Shown: positions 1-9,544, counted from the first letter of the stretch. The stretch: DNA of 64,000 nucleotides from JAGVPT01 sp963827085 (GCA_963827085.1 CAWGZY010000005.1:372001-436000), one strand, 5' to 3'. The notes: generated from the letters alone by a model not told the origin. Numbers and translations: made by a program.

Positions 1-2
1 GC

Positions 3-71
3 GAACCGGTAGAGCCGGTGTTTCGTAAAACAAGCACCTTCAATATGAAACCGAAAAAGGTCCTTAAATGA
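3..71 (+). CDS. C-terminal end of an upstream gene (partial)
   Basis: An open frame enters from the left edge and ends at a TGA at 69-71, which overlaps the ATG of the next gene in an ATGA arrangement typical of translational coupling. It encodes a short basic tail ending MKPKKVLK. Too little is present to name the family. The overlap with the SDR gene and the NeuB gene downstream make a surface-sugar enzyme plausible, but that is inference. Confidence 0.5.
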   Translation, partial: EPVEPVFRKTSTFNMKPKKVLK

Positions 72-886
72 GCGATCTTTTCTCTCTAAAAGATAAGGTC
101 GCAATAGTTACAGGCGCTCTCGGATTGCTCGGCAAGCAGCATTGTTTCGCTTTGGCTGAAGCAGGAGCGAATGTTGTTGTTACCGATTTGAACGGAGAGA
201 AATCCGAAGCTTTCGCCCGTGAACTCGGGCTTGCTACTTCGACTCAACCGATTGGTTTTGGAGCCGACATCACGCAGCGCGCTTCCATCGAGGAATTGAG
301 GGACCACGTTTACCGAAACCATCGAGCAATCGACATTCTCGTCAATAATGCAGCCGTCAATGATGCGTTCGAAAATCCCATCGCAGCTGCCGAACAATCG
401 AAGTTCGAGAATTATCCGATTGAACTCTGGCAAAAGTCTCTCGACGTAAATATCACCGGCACATTTCTTTGTTCGCAGGTCATCGGCCGATTGATGGCGA
501 CCCAGGGGAGAGGGAGCATTATCAATATCGCATCGACGTACGGGATTGTGGGGCCTGACCAATCGTTGTATGCCGGGCCGGATGGCACTCAATCATTCTA
601 TAAATCGCCTTCCTATCCGACAACGAAAGGGGCTGTCATTGCATTCACAAGATTTCTCGCGACGTATTGGGCAGGAAATGGCGTTCGGGTCAATGCACTT
701 TCTCCCGGAGGAGTAGAAAATGGGCAGGATAAAAATTTCATTGAAAAGTATTCAACGCGAACCCCTCTGGGCCGCATGGCGCAGCCGACGGACTACAAAG
801 GGGCACTGGTATTTTTAGCAAGCGACGCTTCAAGTTATATGACAGGGGCAAATCTCATTATCGATGGCGGGTGGACGGCATGGTAA
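68..886 (+). CDS. SDR-family oxidoreductase
   Basis: A 272-residue short-chain dehydrogenase/reductase. The N-terminal Rossmann motif TGALGLLG (about residues 15-22) binds NAD(P)H, the NNAAV motif is present, and the catalytic tyrosine and lysine sit in YPTTK (Tyr183, Lys187) after the conserved serine in ASTYG. The C-terminus has the usual family ending with an IDGGW motif. It overlaps the end of the upstream gene by four bases and is followed by a NeuB-type gene, so a role in making a nonulosonic acid or another surface sugar (as PtmA-like SDRs do in legionaminate clusters) is likely but not shown. Substrate unknown. Confidence 0.85.
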   Translation: MSDLFSLKDKVAIVTGALGLLGKQHCFALAEAGANVVVTDLNGEKSEAFARELGLATSTQPIGFGADITQRASIEELRDHVYRNHRAIDILVNNAAVNDAFENPIAAAEQSKFENYPIELWQKSLDVNITGTFLCSQVIGRLMATQGRGSIINIASTYGIVGPDQSLYAGPDGTQSFYKSPSYPTTKGAVIAFTRFLATYWAGNGVRVNALSPGGVENGQDKNFIEKYSTRTPLGRMAQPTDYKGALVFLASDASSYMTGANLIIDGGWTAW

Positions 887-929
887 TAACTCATAAATCG
901 AGACTTCTGAATATTCCAAAAATGCAGAT

Positions 930-996
930 CGCGCAAAGACGCAAAGCCGCAGGATGAATCTAAAGAAAATTCTTTGCGCCTCCGCGGCTTGGCGAG
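930..996. repeat. dispersed inverted repeat, copy A
   Basis: Imperfect inverted repeat: left arm at 931-953 with CGCAAAGACGCAAAGCCGC, right arm at 972-995 reading as its approximate reverse complement. It belongs to the same family as the elements at 11647-11712 and 11909-11991. It is non-coding and lies between the SDR and neuB genes; the arms could form a hairpin in the transcript. Confidence 0.6.
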
Positions 997-1054
997 GGAC
1001 AATTTTTCATATGCCTCAAATCATTTTCTCATCATGATCATGAAGGGAATGACT

Positions 1055-1948
1055 ATGCAGAAACCGATAGTCCAAATTGGAAAAAGGATGGTCGGAGAAG
1101 GTGAACCGATTTTTATTATCGCTGAGATTGGGATAAACCATAACGGTTCGCTCGAAATAGCGAAGAAATTGATAGACGGTGCGGTGCTGGCAGGATGCGA
1201 CGCGGTGAAATTCCAAAAGCGAACGCCCGAGTTATGCGTTCCAAAAGAGCAACAGGATGTCATGCGAGATACTCCGTGGGGACGGGTGACGTATCTCGAG
1301 TATCGATACATGGTCGAATTCGGCGAGATTGAATACGGCGAGATCGACCGCCACTGCAGGGAACGAGGAATTGTCTGGTTCGCATCATGCTGGGACGAAG
1401 AATCGGTGAATTTTATGGAAAAATTCAACCCTGTTTGTTACAAAGTTTCATCGGCTTCGTTGACGGATATAGAGCTGCTGCAGAAGAAACGGAGGACCGG
1501 TAAACCTCTCATCATATCGACAGGCATGTCCACGGAAAACGAAATTGATGCTGCGGTGTCCGTTCTTGGCCGTCAAAATATACTTATTGCACATTCGACG
1601 TCGACCTATCCATGCCCGGCTGAGGAGTTGAACCTGCGGATGATTCAAACACTCAAGCAAAAATTTCCGGAATGCCCTATTGGATATTCCGGCCACGAAA
1701 CCGGGCTTGCTCCTACGTGGGCTGCCGTGGCGATGGGCGCTACGTTTGTGGAGCGTCATGTTACTCTGGACCGGGCCATGTGGGGAAGCGATCAGGCGGC
1801 ATCGGTCGAGATCGGCGGGTTGATCCGGCTTGTACAGAATATACGCGATATAGAAAAAGCCGTTGGCGATGGGATCAAGAAAGTGTATGAAAGCGAGCTC
1901 GGTCCCCGAAAGCGGCTCCGCCAGATCCGTGAAAAAGTGACGGTATGA
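1055..1948 (+). CDS. neuB: NeuB-family N-acetylneuraminate/legionaminate synthase (short form)
   Basis: Belongs to the sialic-acid synthase family, which condenses an N-acetylated hexose with phosphoenolpyruvate to make a nine-carbon sugar acid. The family start IFIIAEIGINHNGS, the KFQKR motif, and the YSGHE stretch of the TIM barrel are all present. The start at 1055 is chosen because AAGGGA (1043-1048) sits six bases upstream; in-frame ATGs at 1034, 1040 and 1049 are alternatives. At 297 residues it ends shortly after the barrel and lacks the usual C-terminal SAF (antifreeze-like) domain of about 60 residues. Similar barrel-only members exist, so this need not be a truncation. Sugar-product specificity cannot be read from the sequence. 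Confidence 0.85.
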   Translation: MQKPIVQIGKRMVGEGEPIFIIAEIGINHNGSLEIAKKLIDGAVLAGCDAVKFQKRTPELCVPKEQQDVMRDTPWGRVTYLEYRYMVEFGEIEYGEIDRHCRERGIVWFASCWDEESVNFMEKFNPVCYKVSSASLTDIELLQKKRRTGKPLIISTGMSTENEIDAAVSVLGRQNILIAHSTSTYPCPAEELNLRMIQTLKQKFPECPIGYSGHETGLAPTWAAVAMGATFVERHVTLDRAMWGSDQAASVEIGGLIRLVQNIRDIEKAVGDGIKKVYESELGPRKRLRQIREKVTV

Positions 1949-2028
1949 AAACTTGCGACCGCACCCTTTTTCCATCCCCTGGAGGGAAACATAATCAAGC
2001 TGAATGTTGGCATTAGGATTGGATTAGC

Positions 2029-2802
2029 ATGCGGTTGGAATTTTTATCTCCAGTGATCGTTTCGCTTTCAGCGTTAGTGTTGATTATGCTTGAGCGGAGA
2101 TTTCCGTACACAGAAGGTCAGCCCTTGTTTCGCGAGGGATTTTGGACCGACCTGGGGATGTATACCGTTTTTCAAAGTTATTTGTTGAGCTGGGTGATTT
2201 TCGGGTTTATTTATTGGCTTGACAGCGAGACGTCGGTTTCCCGATGGCATATTGTTTCCGGCTGGCCTGTGTGGACGCAGTTTCTGCTATTCCTCGTAAC
2301 GCACGACCTGTATATTTATTTATTCCATCGTTGGCAGCATCACAATAAATATCTGTACAGAATCCACGAAGCTCACCATTCGGTTCGCGACGTTGACTGG
2401 CTGGCCGGCGCACGTTCCCATTCGCTTGAAATTCTTATTAACCAAACTATTGAATTCGCCCCCATCATCCTTCTCGGCGCGTCCCCAGAAGTCGTTCTGC
2501 TTAAAGGAGTTGTAGATGCCGTTTGGGGTATGTACATCCATTCTAACATTGATGTTCGATCGGGGAGACTCCAATATTTTTTCAACGGACCGGAAATGCA
2601 TCGCTGGCATCATGCGAAAGGAAGAGGCAACGCCATCAACTATTCGACAAAGCTTGCAATGTGGGATTGGATATTCGGGACGGGATATCTGCCGACCGTC
2701 GAAAAACCTGTATCGTATGGACTCGCTTATTCCAATTTTCCTAAAGGATATTTTCCCCAGCAGTGGTTTGCGTTTCGACCTTTCCGGAAACAAAGTACCT
2801 GA
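2029..2802 (+). CDS. sterol desaturase / fatty acid hydroxylase family membrane protein
   Basis: A 257-residue integral membrane protein of the di-iron hydroxylase superfamily. Hydrophobic stretches lie in the first about 100 residues. The histidine boxes that bind the di-iron centre are clear: HDLYIYLFHRWQHH, then HEAHHS, and HRWHH near residue 190. Such proteins hydroxylate or desaturate lipids in the membrane; the substrate here is unknown. It lies 80 bases after neuB on the same strand, possibly the last gene of that operon. Confidence 0.85.
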   Translation: MRLEFLSPVIVSLSALVLIMLERRFPYTEGQPLFREGFWTDLGMYTVFQSYLLSWVIFGFIYWLDSETSVSRWHIVSGWPVWTQFLLFLVTHDLYIYLFHRWQHHNKYLYRIHEAHHSVRDVDWLAGARSHSLEILINQTIEFAPIILLGASPEVVLLKGVVDAVWGMYIHSNIDVRSGRLQYFFNGPEMHRWHHAKGRGNAINYSTKLAMWDWIFGTGYLPTVEKPVSYGLAYSNFPKGYFPQQWFAFRPFRKQST

Positions 2803-2920
2803 CACAGTTGCTTCTCAAAGAAAGAATCTACGCTACATGCCTGCGGACGCCTCTCTTTTTATCAGTAACAATTCCAGCGAAAGTGAATAAACAATTCCGT
2901 AACAATTTAACCTGATGCGG

Positions 2921-2936
2921 ATTACTGTACAGTAAT
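2921..2936. promoter_or_regulatory. perfect 16-bp palindrome ATTACTGTACAGTAAT
   Basis: A perfect two-fold symmetric sequence, 136 bases upstream of the TonB-dependent receptor start and 57 bases upstream of a strong Shine-Dalgarno-like AAAGGAGGAG. Its place suggests an operator for a dimeric regulator of the receptor operon. No regulator is identified. Confidence 0.45.
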
Positions 2937-2992
2937 ACAAACGTAACAGTGCGAGAGTATATTTGCGCGCAGTTTACGCAAAGGAGGAGTTG

Positions 2993-3100
2993 ATGATTAA
3001 AATAGGAAAAGAAATTTTCCTAAGGCCGCTTCTGTTCTTCACCCAAGAAATAATCTATGGTAAAAATACATTGCACCTTCCTCTTCATACTACTTTTTAG
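2993..3100 (+). CDS. short overlapping upstream ORF (possible leader peptide)
   Basis: ATG at 2993 follows a near-perfect ribosome site (AAAGGAGGAG, 2980-2989) and opens a 35-codon frame ending at 3100, overlapping the start of the receptor gene by 44 bases in another frame. The receptor's own ATG at 3057 has no good ribosome site, so translation through this ORF could feed the receptor by coupling. It may instead be a remnant of an older start made out of frame by an indel. Confidence 0.35.
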   Translation: MIKIGKEIFLRPLLFFTQEIIYGKNTLHLPLHTTF

Positions 3101-5834
3101 TTCGACACAGGAAACAATCGGCGGAACAATAAAGGGAAATGTCAGGGAAAAGAACACCAAGTTGGCGGTTGTCGGTGCGGCGGTTTTCATTGAAGGAACC
3201 AGCTACGGGACTCTCACCGACACAAGCGGTGACTACGTTATTAAGAATGTGCCGGCTGGAAAGTACGAAGTCAGGATCAATGCGCTTGGTTACGTCGGCT
3301 CAGACGAGGACGTCGATGTAGAAAGCGAGTCGGGTGTTGTCGTGCAGAATTTTTCTTTAAAGGAGAAGCTGATCACCCTCAACGAATCGGTGATCACGGC
3401 GAGGGCGAACAACGAACTTGAGACGACTGCAAGAGCGGCAGAAAAGAATGCCGCCAACCTCGTCAACGTCATTTCTGCTCAGGCGATCGACCAGTCGACT
3501 GACCGGACAGCGGCCGATGTTCTTCAACGCGTGTCTGGGATGTCCCTCATCCGCGATCAGGGCGAAGGCCGCTACGTCGTGATGCGCGGACTCGCCCAGC
3601 AATACAACAACACCCTCGTCGACGGAATCAAAATTCCGAGCCCCGAATCAAAAGACCGGTTCGTCCCCATGGATATATTTCCTTCCAGTCTGTTCGAGCG
3701 CATCGAGGTCACCAAATCGATGACGCCGGACATCGCGGGTGATGCGATTGGTGGGTCCACGGACCTCATGCTCAGGGAAGCGCCGGATCGATTTATCTTT
3801 ACTGCGAGTGCAGCCAGCGGCTCTACTTCAGGTGTTCTCGGCAGTGCATTCAGCTCGTTCGATAGAAATGCCGTTCCCGAACTTGACCCCGAGCGTCTCC
3901 ATGGAACGGTAAGCGACGCCGATCCAACAACAGAGATCAAACCCCGGTACAATCCTTCAAGCGGCGACTTTACAACGACTAATTTAATATTCACAAATAA
4001 GACAGCTCCTCCCGATGGACTCTTTTCAACGCTGATTGGCGATCGTTTCTTCGATAACAGGCTCGGCCTGATGGCTTCCGGCAGCTTTCAGAATACCTAT
4101 AACGAGGTTCACACAGACTTTTATTCGTTGGGGTCCGACATCAACACCGTTGATGCAGAAGGGCATCTCATTCCCTACGCGTCCATCTATGACAGCCAGA
4201 ATTACTTCATTAACAAGACACGCGGTGGCGCACTTGGCAAAGCAGATTTTATCGCCGATGAAGGGCAGGAGGTTTCGGCAACATATTTGTACGTCCGCCA
4301 GGAAGAAGCGCAGACGCGTCATGCTCTTCAGATAGAAATCGACGGATCGCGCGGCGGCAACGATCTAACATATACAAACCGCTCCGCTCTTCGAATCCAG
4401 GACATCTCGAGCGTCACGCTGGCGGGAGATCATTTCACAACATCGCCTCTTGCGCTGAAATGGACACTCAACTACACGGATGCCTTGCAGGATCGTCCTG
4501 ACGAAGCAGAATACTCGATTTTGCAGAATTACGGCCCGACCGGACAGCTTCAGGCTTTTCAAGGTCTCGGAGACATCACGCATTCGTGGCGGAAGAATGA
4601 TGACCACCAGTATCTCGGAAAGGTCGATGCGACCTGGCACCTGACGCCGGACGGGATGAATACGATCCAGGCCGGCATAGTGGCGCAAAAGCTTAACCGG
4701 GTCAACTATGAGGATGATTACCAGTTGAATCCTTCAATTATCAACGGAAGCACGCAGCCTTTTACATCGATTACGAACGCTAAGGTTACCGTTTTCGGGT
4801 TCGGCAGCACTTCAGGCACAACGGTGTACGGCTATCAAAACTATAAAGCAAGCGAATTACTTCTTGGTTCGTACCTGGAGTACACCCTTATACTTGACCG
4901 GCTGCAGGTCCTGACCGGAGTCCGGTGGGAGGAGGCGCAGGACAAATATTTTACAATGGCATCGGCATCATTCACTGGACAACAAAACAATGTGAAAATG
5001 GTTGATTTTCTTCCGGGGATTCATTTCAGGTATGAATTTGCCGAGGACCAAATCGGACGCCTTTCGATTGCCCGCACGCTGAGCCGCCCGAGCTATTTTG
5101 ACCTTGTTCCGGCTGTCGACCGTTCGGACGAAAGCCAGTCCCAGGGAAATCCGAATCTTCGCCCCGCTACTGCAACCAACATCGACCTCCGTTATGAGTA
5201 CTATCCCAATCCATCCGATCTTTATTCTGCCGGTGTCTACTTCAAGAGAATTATCGATCCGATCGAAGATCAATTTCAATCGGTCGGCGTTCTTCTTGTA
5301 ACGTCAAAAGGAAACGGCGATCCGGCGACGGTGTACGGCTTCGAGGCCGTGGTTGCAAAACATTTTGGCGGGTTTGGCCTTTCCGCGAACTACAGTTATG
5401 TCTTCTCGCAAATAACCAGCACGAAGCAAGTCACATCCGAAGACATCTATGGCGATCTTGTCCAATCATACTATCAGCAGAAACGACCGCTGCAATCTCA
5501 ATCGCCGCAAATTGTCAATGGTACTCTCTCCTATGTGAGCGACCTGTGGGGCACATCGGCCAACCTGTCGTACAACTACACGGGAAAAAGCCTTATCGCT
5601 GTCAGCAGGCTGGATGGGTATGACACCTATCAGGACGGAGTCGGCCAGCTTGATTTTTCAGCAGATCAGCAGTTGCTCTCAAATCTGAAGCTGAGTGTGA
5701 AGCTGATCAATATTACAAACTCTCAGGCCGTCACGGAAGTCGTCTCAGGTCAATATATCCAGCACGCGCCGATTACTATTGAGCGGGACCTGAACAAAAT
5801 GCGCGGGACGATAGGCATTAGCTATAGACTTTAA
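3057..5834 (+). CDS. TonB-dependent receptor with carboxypeptidase-regulatory-like N-terminal domain
   Basis: A 925-residue outer-membrane receptor. Residues 1-22 form a signal peptide (hydrophobic core FLFILLF). About 24-110 form a CarboxypepD-reg-like beta-sandwich (GTIKGNVREK... GDYVIKNVPAGKYEV) typical of Bacteroidota receptors. A plug domain follows (about 125-240: VSGMSLIRDQGEGRYVVMRG and the ERIEVTKS stretch), then a beta barrel to the end (GTIGISYRL). The plug type with R-G-L-A-Q-Q-Y resembles receptors for larger organic ligands rather than siderophores. No SusD partner follows; the next gene is a secreted beta-helix protein, which may bind or process the same substrate. Confidence 0.88.
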   Translation: MVKIHCTFLFILLFSSTQETIGGTIKGNVREKNTKLAVVGAAVFIEGTSYGTLTDTSGDYVIKNVPAGKYEVRINALGYVGSDEDVDVESESGVVVQNFSLKEKLITLNESVITARANNELETTARAAEKNAANLVNVISAQAIDQSTDRTAADVLQRVSGMSLIRDQGEGRYVVMRGLAQQYNNTLVDGIKIPSPESKDRFVPMDIFPSSLFERIEVTKSMTPDIAGDAIGGSTDLMLREAPDRFIFTASAASGSTSGVLGSAFSSFDRNAVPELDPERLHGTVSDADPTTEIKPRYNPSSGDFTTTNLIFTNKTAPPDGLFSTLIGDRFFDNRLGLMASGSFQNTYNEVHTDFYSLGSDINTVDAEGHLIPYASIYDSQNYFINKTRGGALGKADFIADEGQEVSATYLYVRQEEAQTRHALQIEIDGSRGGNDLTYTNRSALRIQDISSVTLAGDHFTTSPLALKWTLNYTDALQDRPDEAEYSILQNYGPTGQLQAFQGLGDITHSWRKNDDHQYLGKVDATWHLTPDGMNTIQAGIVAQKLNRVNYEDDYQLNPSIINGSTQPFTSITNAKVTVFGFGSTSGTTVYGYQNYKASELLLGSYLEYTLILDRLQVLTGVRWEEAQDKYFTMASASFTGQQNNVKMVDFLPGIHFRYEFAEDQIGRLSIARTLSRPSYFDLVPAVDRSDESQSQGNPNLRPATATNIDLRYEYYPNPSDLYSAGVYFKRIIDPIEDQFQSVGVLLVTSKGNGDPATVYGFEAVVAKHFGGFGLSANYSYVFSQITSTKQVTSEDIYGDLVQSYYQQKRPLQSQSPQIVNGTLSYVSDLWGTSANLSYNYTGKSLIAVSRLDGYDTYQDGVGQLDFSADQQLLSNLKLSVKLINITNSQAVTEVVSGQYIQHAPITIERDLNKMRGTIGISYRL

Positions 5835-5894
5835 TTTTAAAGAAACAAAACACCAGTCAAATCAAACCGCCCACAACAACGACAAGGAGAAAAT

Positions 5895-8453
5895 ATGTTC
5901 AAGAAACTTACAGCGATGCTGCTTCTTCTGACTGCAGTTTCTGCTTATTCACAGGCACAGCTGCATTCAATTCTATCGGGAGCCGTCAAGGGAACGACAC
6001 TTCCGAATCATACTTATGTGATCGCAGATAGTATCTCTATTAATGCAGGAGACACGTTGATCGTGAGTGCCGGAGATACGCTGATCATGGCGAACCCGTT
6101 AGGGTGGATCCATGTTCTTGGTGCGATGATCTGCGACGGGACGAAAGCCAATCCGAATCTCATCACGGTACCGGTAGCACACAGGACGGGTCCGGGTCAG
6201 TGGGGTGGCATCTACGGTGATTCATGTAACTATTTTGAGATGCGATGGACGACGATACTCTGGGCAGGCGGAAGCAACCCGGCCGGACATGCGTATCGCA
6301 CGATAGACATCTATTCCAATTTTGCAAACACGACGACAACAGTGTTCACAGACAATACCGTGATTGGAACTGTCGACGATTGTATCGGCATCCATGGCGG
6401 GAGTGCAAGCGTTCTTCGCAATACGCTGAAGTGGTGCGGAGCGCCGGATGGCGACAACATCAACATCAAGTCCGGCACGATCGGCGAGATCGCCTATAAT
6501 GTGATCTGGGGATCGGGCGGAAACGGGATCAAGATCAATGCCGATGTGACGCTGCCGCGGCTGACAAATATGTGCATCCATAACAACACGATCGTTGCAG
6601 GAGGATGGCGCAGAGTCGGTGAGTTGGGATATGCGATTCTTGTGGATAAGAGCGCCCGTGGACAGATCTACAACAACATCATGGGGGATATGTACCAGGA
6701 ACTCGAGATCACCACAAAAGCCGATACCGTGCGAACCGTGTATGACAACAACCTCTTCTTTTATTCTATCGACAGTTTAGGAGGAGCCGCGCGGTATTTT
6801 CCATCGGACGGTGTAACCAAACAAGCGCCGCATGACATTGTCGGTGTTCAAGCCAGTGCGCTTTTTGCCAGTTACAGCCCGTACTTTACCACAGATTGGT
6901 TCGCTCTTGACTGCGCCAACGACTATCATCTGCTTCCTTCATCACCGGCAGTGGGTCATGGGTTTACGCCTCCGGCAGCGTGGGTCAATCCATACTTTAC
7001 CGGTAATCTCCCCGGCGATCCCAATATGGGTGCCCTCGGTGTCTATAGGGCTTCAGGAACTTTAAAGACAGACAGCCTCTCTGGCGCCGTAAGCGGAACA
7101 TTGCTTCCGAACCACACATATGTTGTGAAGGATAGTATCTCTATCAACGCGGGAGACACGTTGATCGTGAGTGCCGGAGACACGTTGATCATGGCGAACC
7201 CGTTAGGTTGGATCCATGTTCTTGGTGCGATGATCTGCGACGGGACGAAAGCCAACCCGAATCTCATCACGGTACCGGTAGCACACAGGACGGGTCCGGG
7301 TCAGTGGGGTGGCATCTACGGTGATTCATGTAACTATTTTGAGATGCGATGGACGACGATACTCTGGGCAGGCGGAAGCAACCCGGCCGGACATGCGTAT
7401 CGCACGATAGACATCTATTCCAATTTTGCAAACACGACATCGACCGTGTTCACAGACAATACCGTGATTGGAACTGTCGACGATTGTATCGGCATCCATG
7501 GCGGGAGTGCAAGCGTTCTTCGCAATACGCTGAAGTGGTGCGGAGCGCCGGATGGCGACAACATCAACATCAAGTCCGGCACGATCGGCGAGATCGCCTA
7601 TAATGTGATCTGGGGATCGGGCGGAAACGGGATCAAGATCAATGCCGATGTGACGCTGCCGCGGCTGACAAATATGTGCATCCATAACAACACGATCGTT
7701 GCAGGAGGATGGCGCAGAGTCGGTGAGTTGGGATATGCGATTCTTGTGGATAAGAGCGCCCGTGGACAGATCTACAACAACATCATGGGAGATATGTACC
7801 AGGAACTCGAGATCACCACAAAAGCCGATACCGTGCGAACCGTGTATGACAACAACCTCTTCTTTTATTCTATCGACAGTTTAGGAGGAGCGGCACGGTA
7901 TTTTCCATCGGACGGTGTAACCAAACAAGCGCCGCATGACATTGTCGGTATTCAGGCCAGTGCGCTTTTTGCCAGTTACAGCCCGTACTTTACCACAGAT
8001 TGGTTCGCTCTTGACTGCGCCAACGACTATCATCTGCTTCCTTCATCACCGGCAGTGGGTCATGGGTTTACGCCTCCGGCAGCGTGGATCAATCCATACT
8101 TTACCGGTAATCTCCCCGGCGATCCTAATATGGGTGCCCTCGGTGTGTACGTCTCAACAAAGGTGAAGACTCAAGCCAACGCGCTTCCAGCGACCTTTGC
8201 CTTGAACCAGAATTATCCGAATCCTTTCAATCCATCGACGATGATTACGTATCAGCTGCCGGCCGACAGCCGCGCGACTCTCAAAGTCTATGATATCCTG
8301 GGAAGAGAAGTTGCTACGCTCTTTGATGGGTACCAAACTGCCGGAGTGCATCAAGCTCAGTTTAACGCACAAAATCTTGCAAGCGGCATATACTTCTATC
8401 GTCTGAGCGCATCGAGCGAAAATTTCGTCAAGAAAATGCTTTTGCTGAAATAA
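5895..8453 (+). CDS. secreted parallel beta-helix protein with internal duplication and T9SS sorting domain
   Basis: An 852-residue exported protein. It has a signal peptide (1-21, ending AYSQAQ), then two copies of a unit of about 360 residues (about 27-386 and 395-754) that read as a right-handed beta-helix (pectate-lyase/NosD-like: short repeating Asn- and Gly-rich turns such as NVIWGSGGNGIKI and NNTIVAGG). The last 90 residues are a type A C-terminal sorting domain (YPNPFNPST, LKVYDILGREV, GIYFYRL, KKMLLLK), which directs export by the type IX system to the cell surface. The two units are nearly identical at the DNA level, offset 1,104 bp. Ribosome site AAGGAG lies upstream of 5895. Catalytic activity is not evident; it could be a lyase-like enzyme or a carbohydrate-binding surface protein. 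Confidence 0.85.
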   Translation: MFKKLTAMLLLLTAVSAYSQAQLHSILSGAVKGTTLPNHTYVIADSISINAGDTLIVSAGDTLIMANPLGWIHVLGAMICDGTKANPNLITVPVAHRTGPGQWGGIYGDSCNYFEMRWTTILWAGGSNPAGHAYRTIDIYSNFANTTTTVFTDNTVIGTVDDCIGIHGGSASVLRNTLKWCGAPDGDNINIKSGTIGEIAYNVIWGSGGNGIKINADVTLPRLTNMCIHNNTIVAGGWRRVGELGYAILVDKSARGQIYNNIMGDMYQELEITTKADTVRTVYDNNLFFYSIDSLGGAARYFPSDGVTKQAPHDIVGVQASALFASYSPYFTTDWFALDCANDYHLLPSSPAVGHGFTPPAAWVNPYFTGNLPGDPNMGALGVYRASGTLKTDSLSGAVSGTLLPNHTYVVKDSISINAGDTLIVSAGDTLIMANPLGWIHVLGAMICDGTKANPNLITVPVAHRTGPGQWGGIYGDSCNYFEMRWTTILWAGGSNPAGHAYRTIDIYSNFANTTSTVFTDNTVIGTVDDCIGIHGGSASVLRNTLKWCGAPDGDNINIKSGTIGEIAYNVIWGSGGNGIKINADVTLPRLTNMCIHNNTIVAGGWRRVGELGYAILVDKSARGQIYNNIMGDMYQELEITTKADTVRTVYDNNLFFYSIDSLGGAARYFPSDGVTKQAPHDIVGIQASALFASYSPYFTTDWFALDCANDYHLLPSSPAVGHGFTPPAAWINPYFTGNLPGDPNMGALGVYVSTKVKTQANALPATFALNQNYPNPFNPSTMITYQLPADSRATLKVYDILGREVATLFDGYQTAGVHQAQFNAQNLASGIYFYRLSASSENFVKKMLLLK
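5973..8155 (+). repeat. 1,104-bp tandem duplication within the beta-helix gene
   Basis: Unit 1 (about 5973-7051) and unit 2 (about 7077-8155) match at a constant offset of 1,104 bp. The first about 80 bases differ at many sites, but from about 6050 onward only scattered substitutions separate the copies, including silent ones (for example the Thr-Thr codons near 6335 and 7439). The repeat keeps the reading frame. Confidence 0.95.
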
Positions 8454-8479
8454 TTCTCTGGTCAACAGGTCAAATCATC

Positions 8480-8516
8480 ACTCGATGCAATCCTTCACAG
8501 GGTTGCATCGAGTTTT
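8480..8516 (+). terminator. rho-independent terminator
   Basis: A 14-bp stem with one G-U pair (8480-8493 with 8500-8513, arm ACTCGATGCAATCC), a 6-base loop and TTTT directly after. It closes the receptor/beta-helix unit and separates it from the phosphoesterase operon. Confidence 0.85.
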
Positions 8517-8542
8517 ACTAATCGCATGGAGATACCATAATT

Positions 8543-9469
8543 GTGAGATCAAAGTTTTATTCCCTTATTGTTGTCATCTTCCTAGTTTTTGGTGCCGCCG
8601 CCCAGCTTACCGCCCAGCTGAAGATCGATTCATCCTCGGCTCGTTTTCTGATTCTTGGCGATTGGGGAGGATTTGCATCACAAAATCAAAAAGCAGTTTC
8701 TGCTGCGATGGCAAATGAAGTAAAAAAAAATAAAATCCAATTTGTCGTTACTGTGGGAGACAATTACCACGGCGATGGAATCGCAAGTGCGACCGATGTC
8801 CGGTGGAAAACGGAATTCGAGGATATTTATTCCGATGCATCGCTCCAGGTGCCATGGTATCCGACATTTGGCAACCATGACTACCGCGGCAGTGCCGATG
8901 CCGAGCTTGAATATTCCCAATATTCGAAACGTTGGAAATTCTACGCCCGCTACTATGCGCAGGAAGCGAAGATTGACGATTCAACGAATATACTCATCAT
9001 TCATTTAGATACACCTCCGTTCATCAAAGAATATCAGCAGCAGGATGAGCAATACCATGTCAAGGGGCAGGATGTAGCCAGGCAGACACGCTGGCTCGAT
9101 TCTCTCCTGTCCGCATCAAACGACCGATGGGTGATTGTTGTAGGACATCATCCGATTTACTCGGCGGCCCCGAAACATGGTGATACACCCGAATTGATAT
9201 CCGATGTCTTGCCCATACTCGCACGCTATCATGTTCCGGTGTATATTTGCGGGCATGATCATGTGATGCAGCATCTCTCGCATGGCGCCATGGATTTCTT
9301 TGTCTGCGGCGGCGGAGCAGAGCATCGGGAGGTGAACGAGCGCAGCGATGTGGTGTTCGGGAAGGGCTCTCTCGGTTTTCTGTCGATCGCAGCATACCAT
9401 GATTCGTTGAGCTTTAGGATGCTTGATGAGAACAACACGCTCCTCCACCAGGCGACAATAAGGAAATAG
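8543..9469 (+). CDS. exported metallophosphoesterase (purple acid phosphatase-like)
   Basis: A 308-residue calcineurin-like phosphoesterase. It starts at GTG 8543 (GGAG at 8528-8531) with a signal peptide ending near QLTAQ (residue 25). The metal-ligand motifs of the tartrate-resistant acid phosphatase type occur in order: GDWGG, GDNYHGDG, GNHDYRG, GHHPIY and GHDH. This points to a periplasmic or secreted enzyme hydrolysing phosphomonoesters or diesters with a bimetal centre. It heads a three-gene unit with another phosphoesterase and a beta-propeller protein; a role in phosphate scavenging is likely but the substrate is unknown. Confidence 0.85.
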   Translation: MRSKFYSLIVVIFLVFGAAAQLTAQLKIDSSSARFLILGDWGGFASQNQKAVSAAMANEVKKNKIQFVVTVGDNYHGDGIASATDVRWKTEFEDIYSDASLQVPWYPTFGNHDYRGSADAELEYSQYSKRWKFYARYYAQEAKIDDSTNILIIHLDTPPFIKEYQQQDEQYHVKGQDVARQTRWLDSLLSASNDRWVIVVGHHPIYSAAPKHGDTPELISDVLPILARYHVPVYICGHDHVMQHLSHGAMDFFVCGGGAEHREVNERSDVVFGKGSLGFLSIAAYHDSLSFRMLDENNTLLHQATIRK

Positions 9470-9544
9470 CGGCCCCGAATAGCGGCGATGCTATCCAGGA
9501 TGCAGGCTATCAAATTCAATTTCACACATCATATCGGAGCTACC

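Noticed and set aside
5973..8155. Diversity-generating retroelement template/variable repeat
   Set aside because: No reverse transcriptase, no A-specific changes; the repeats are a plain in-frame gene duplication.
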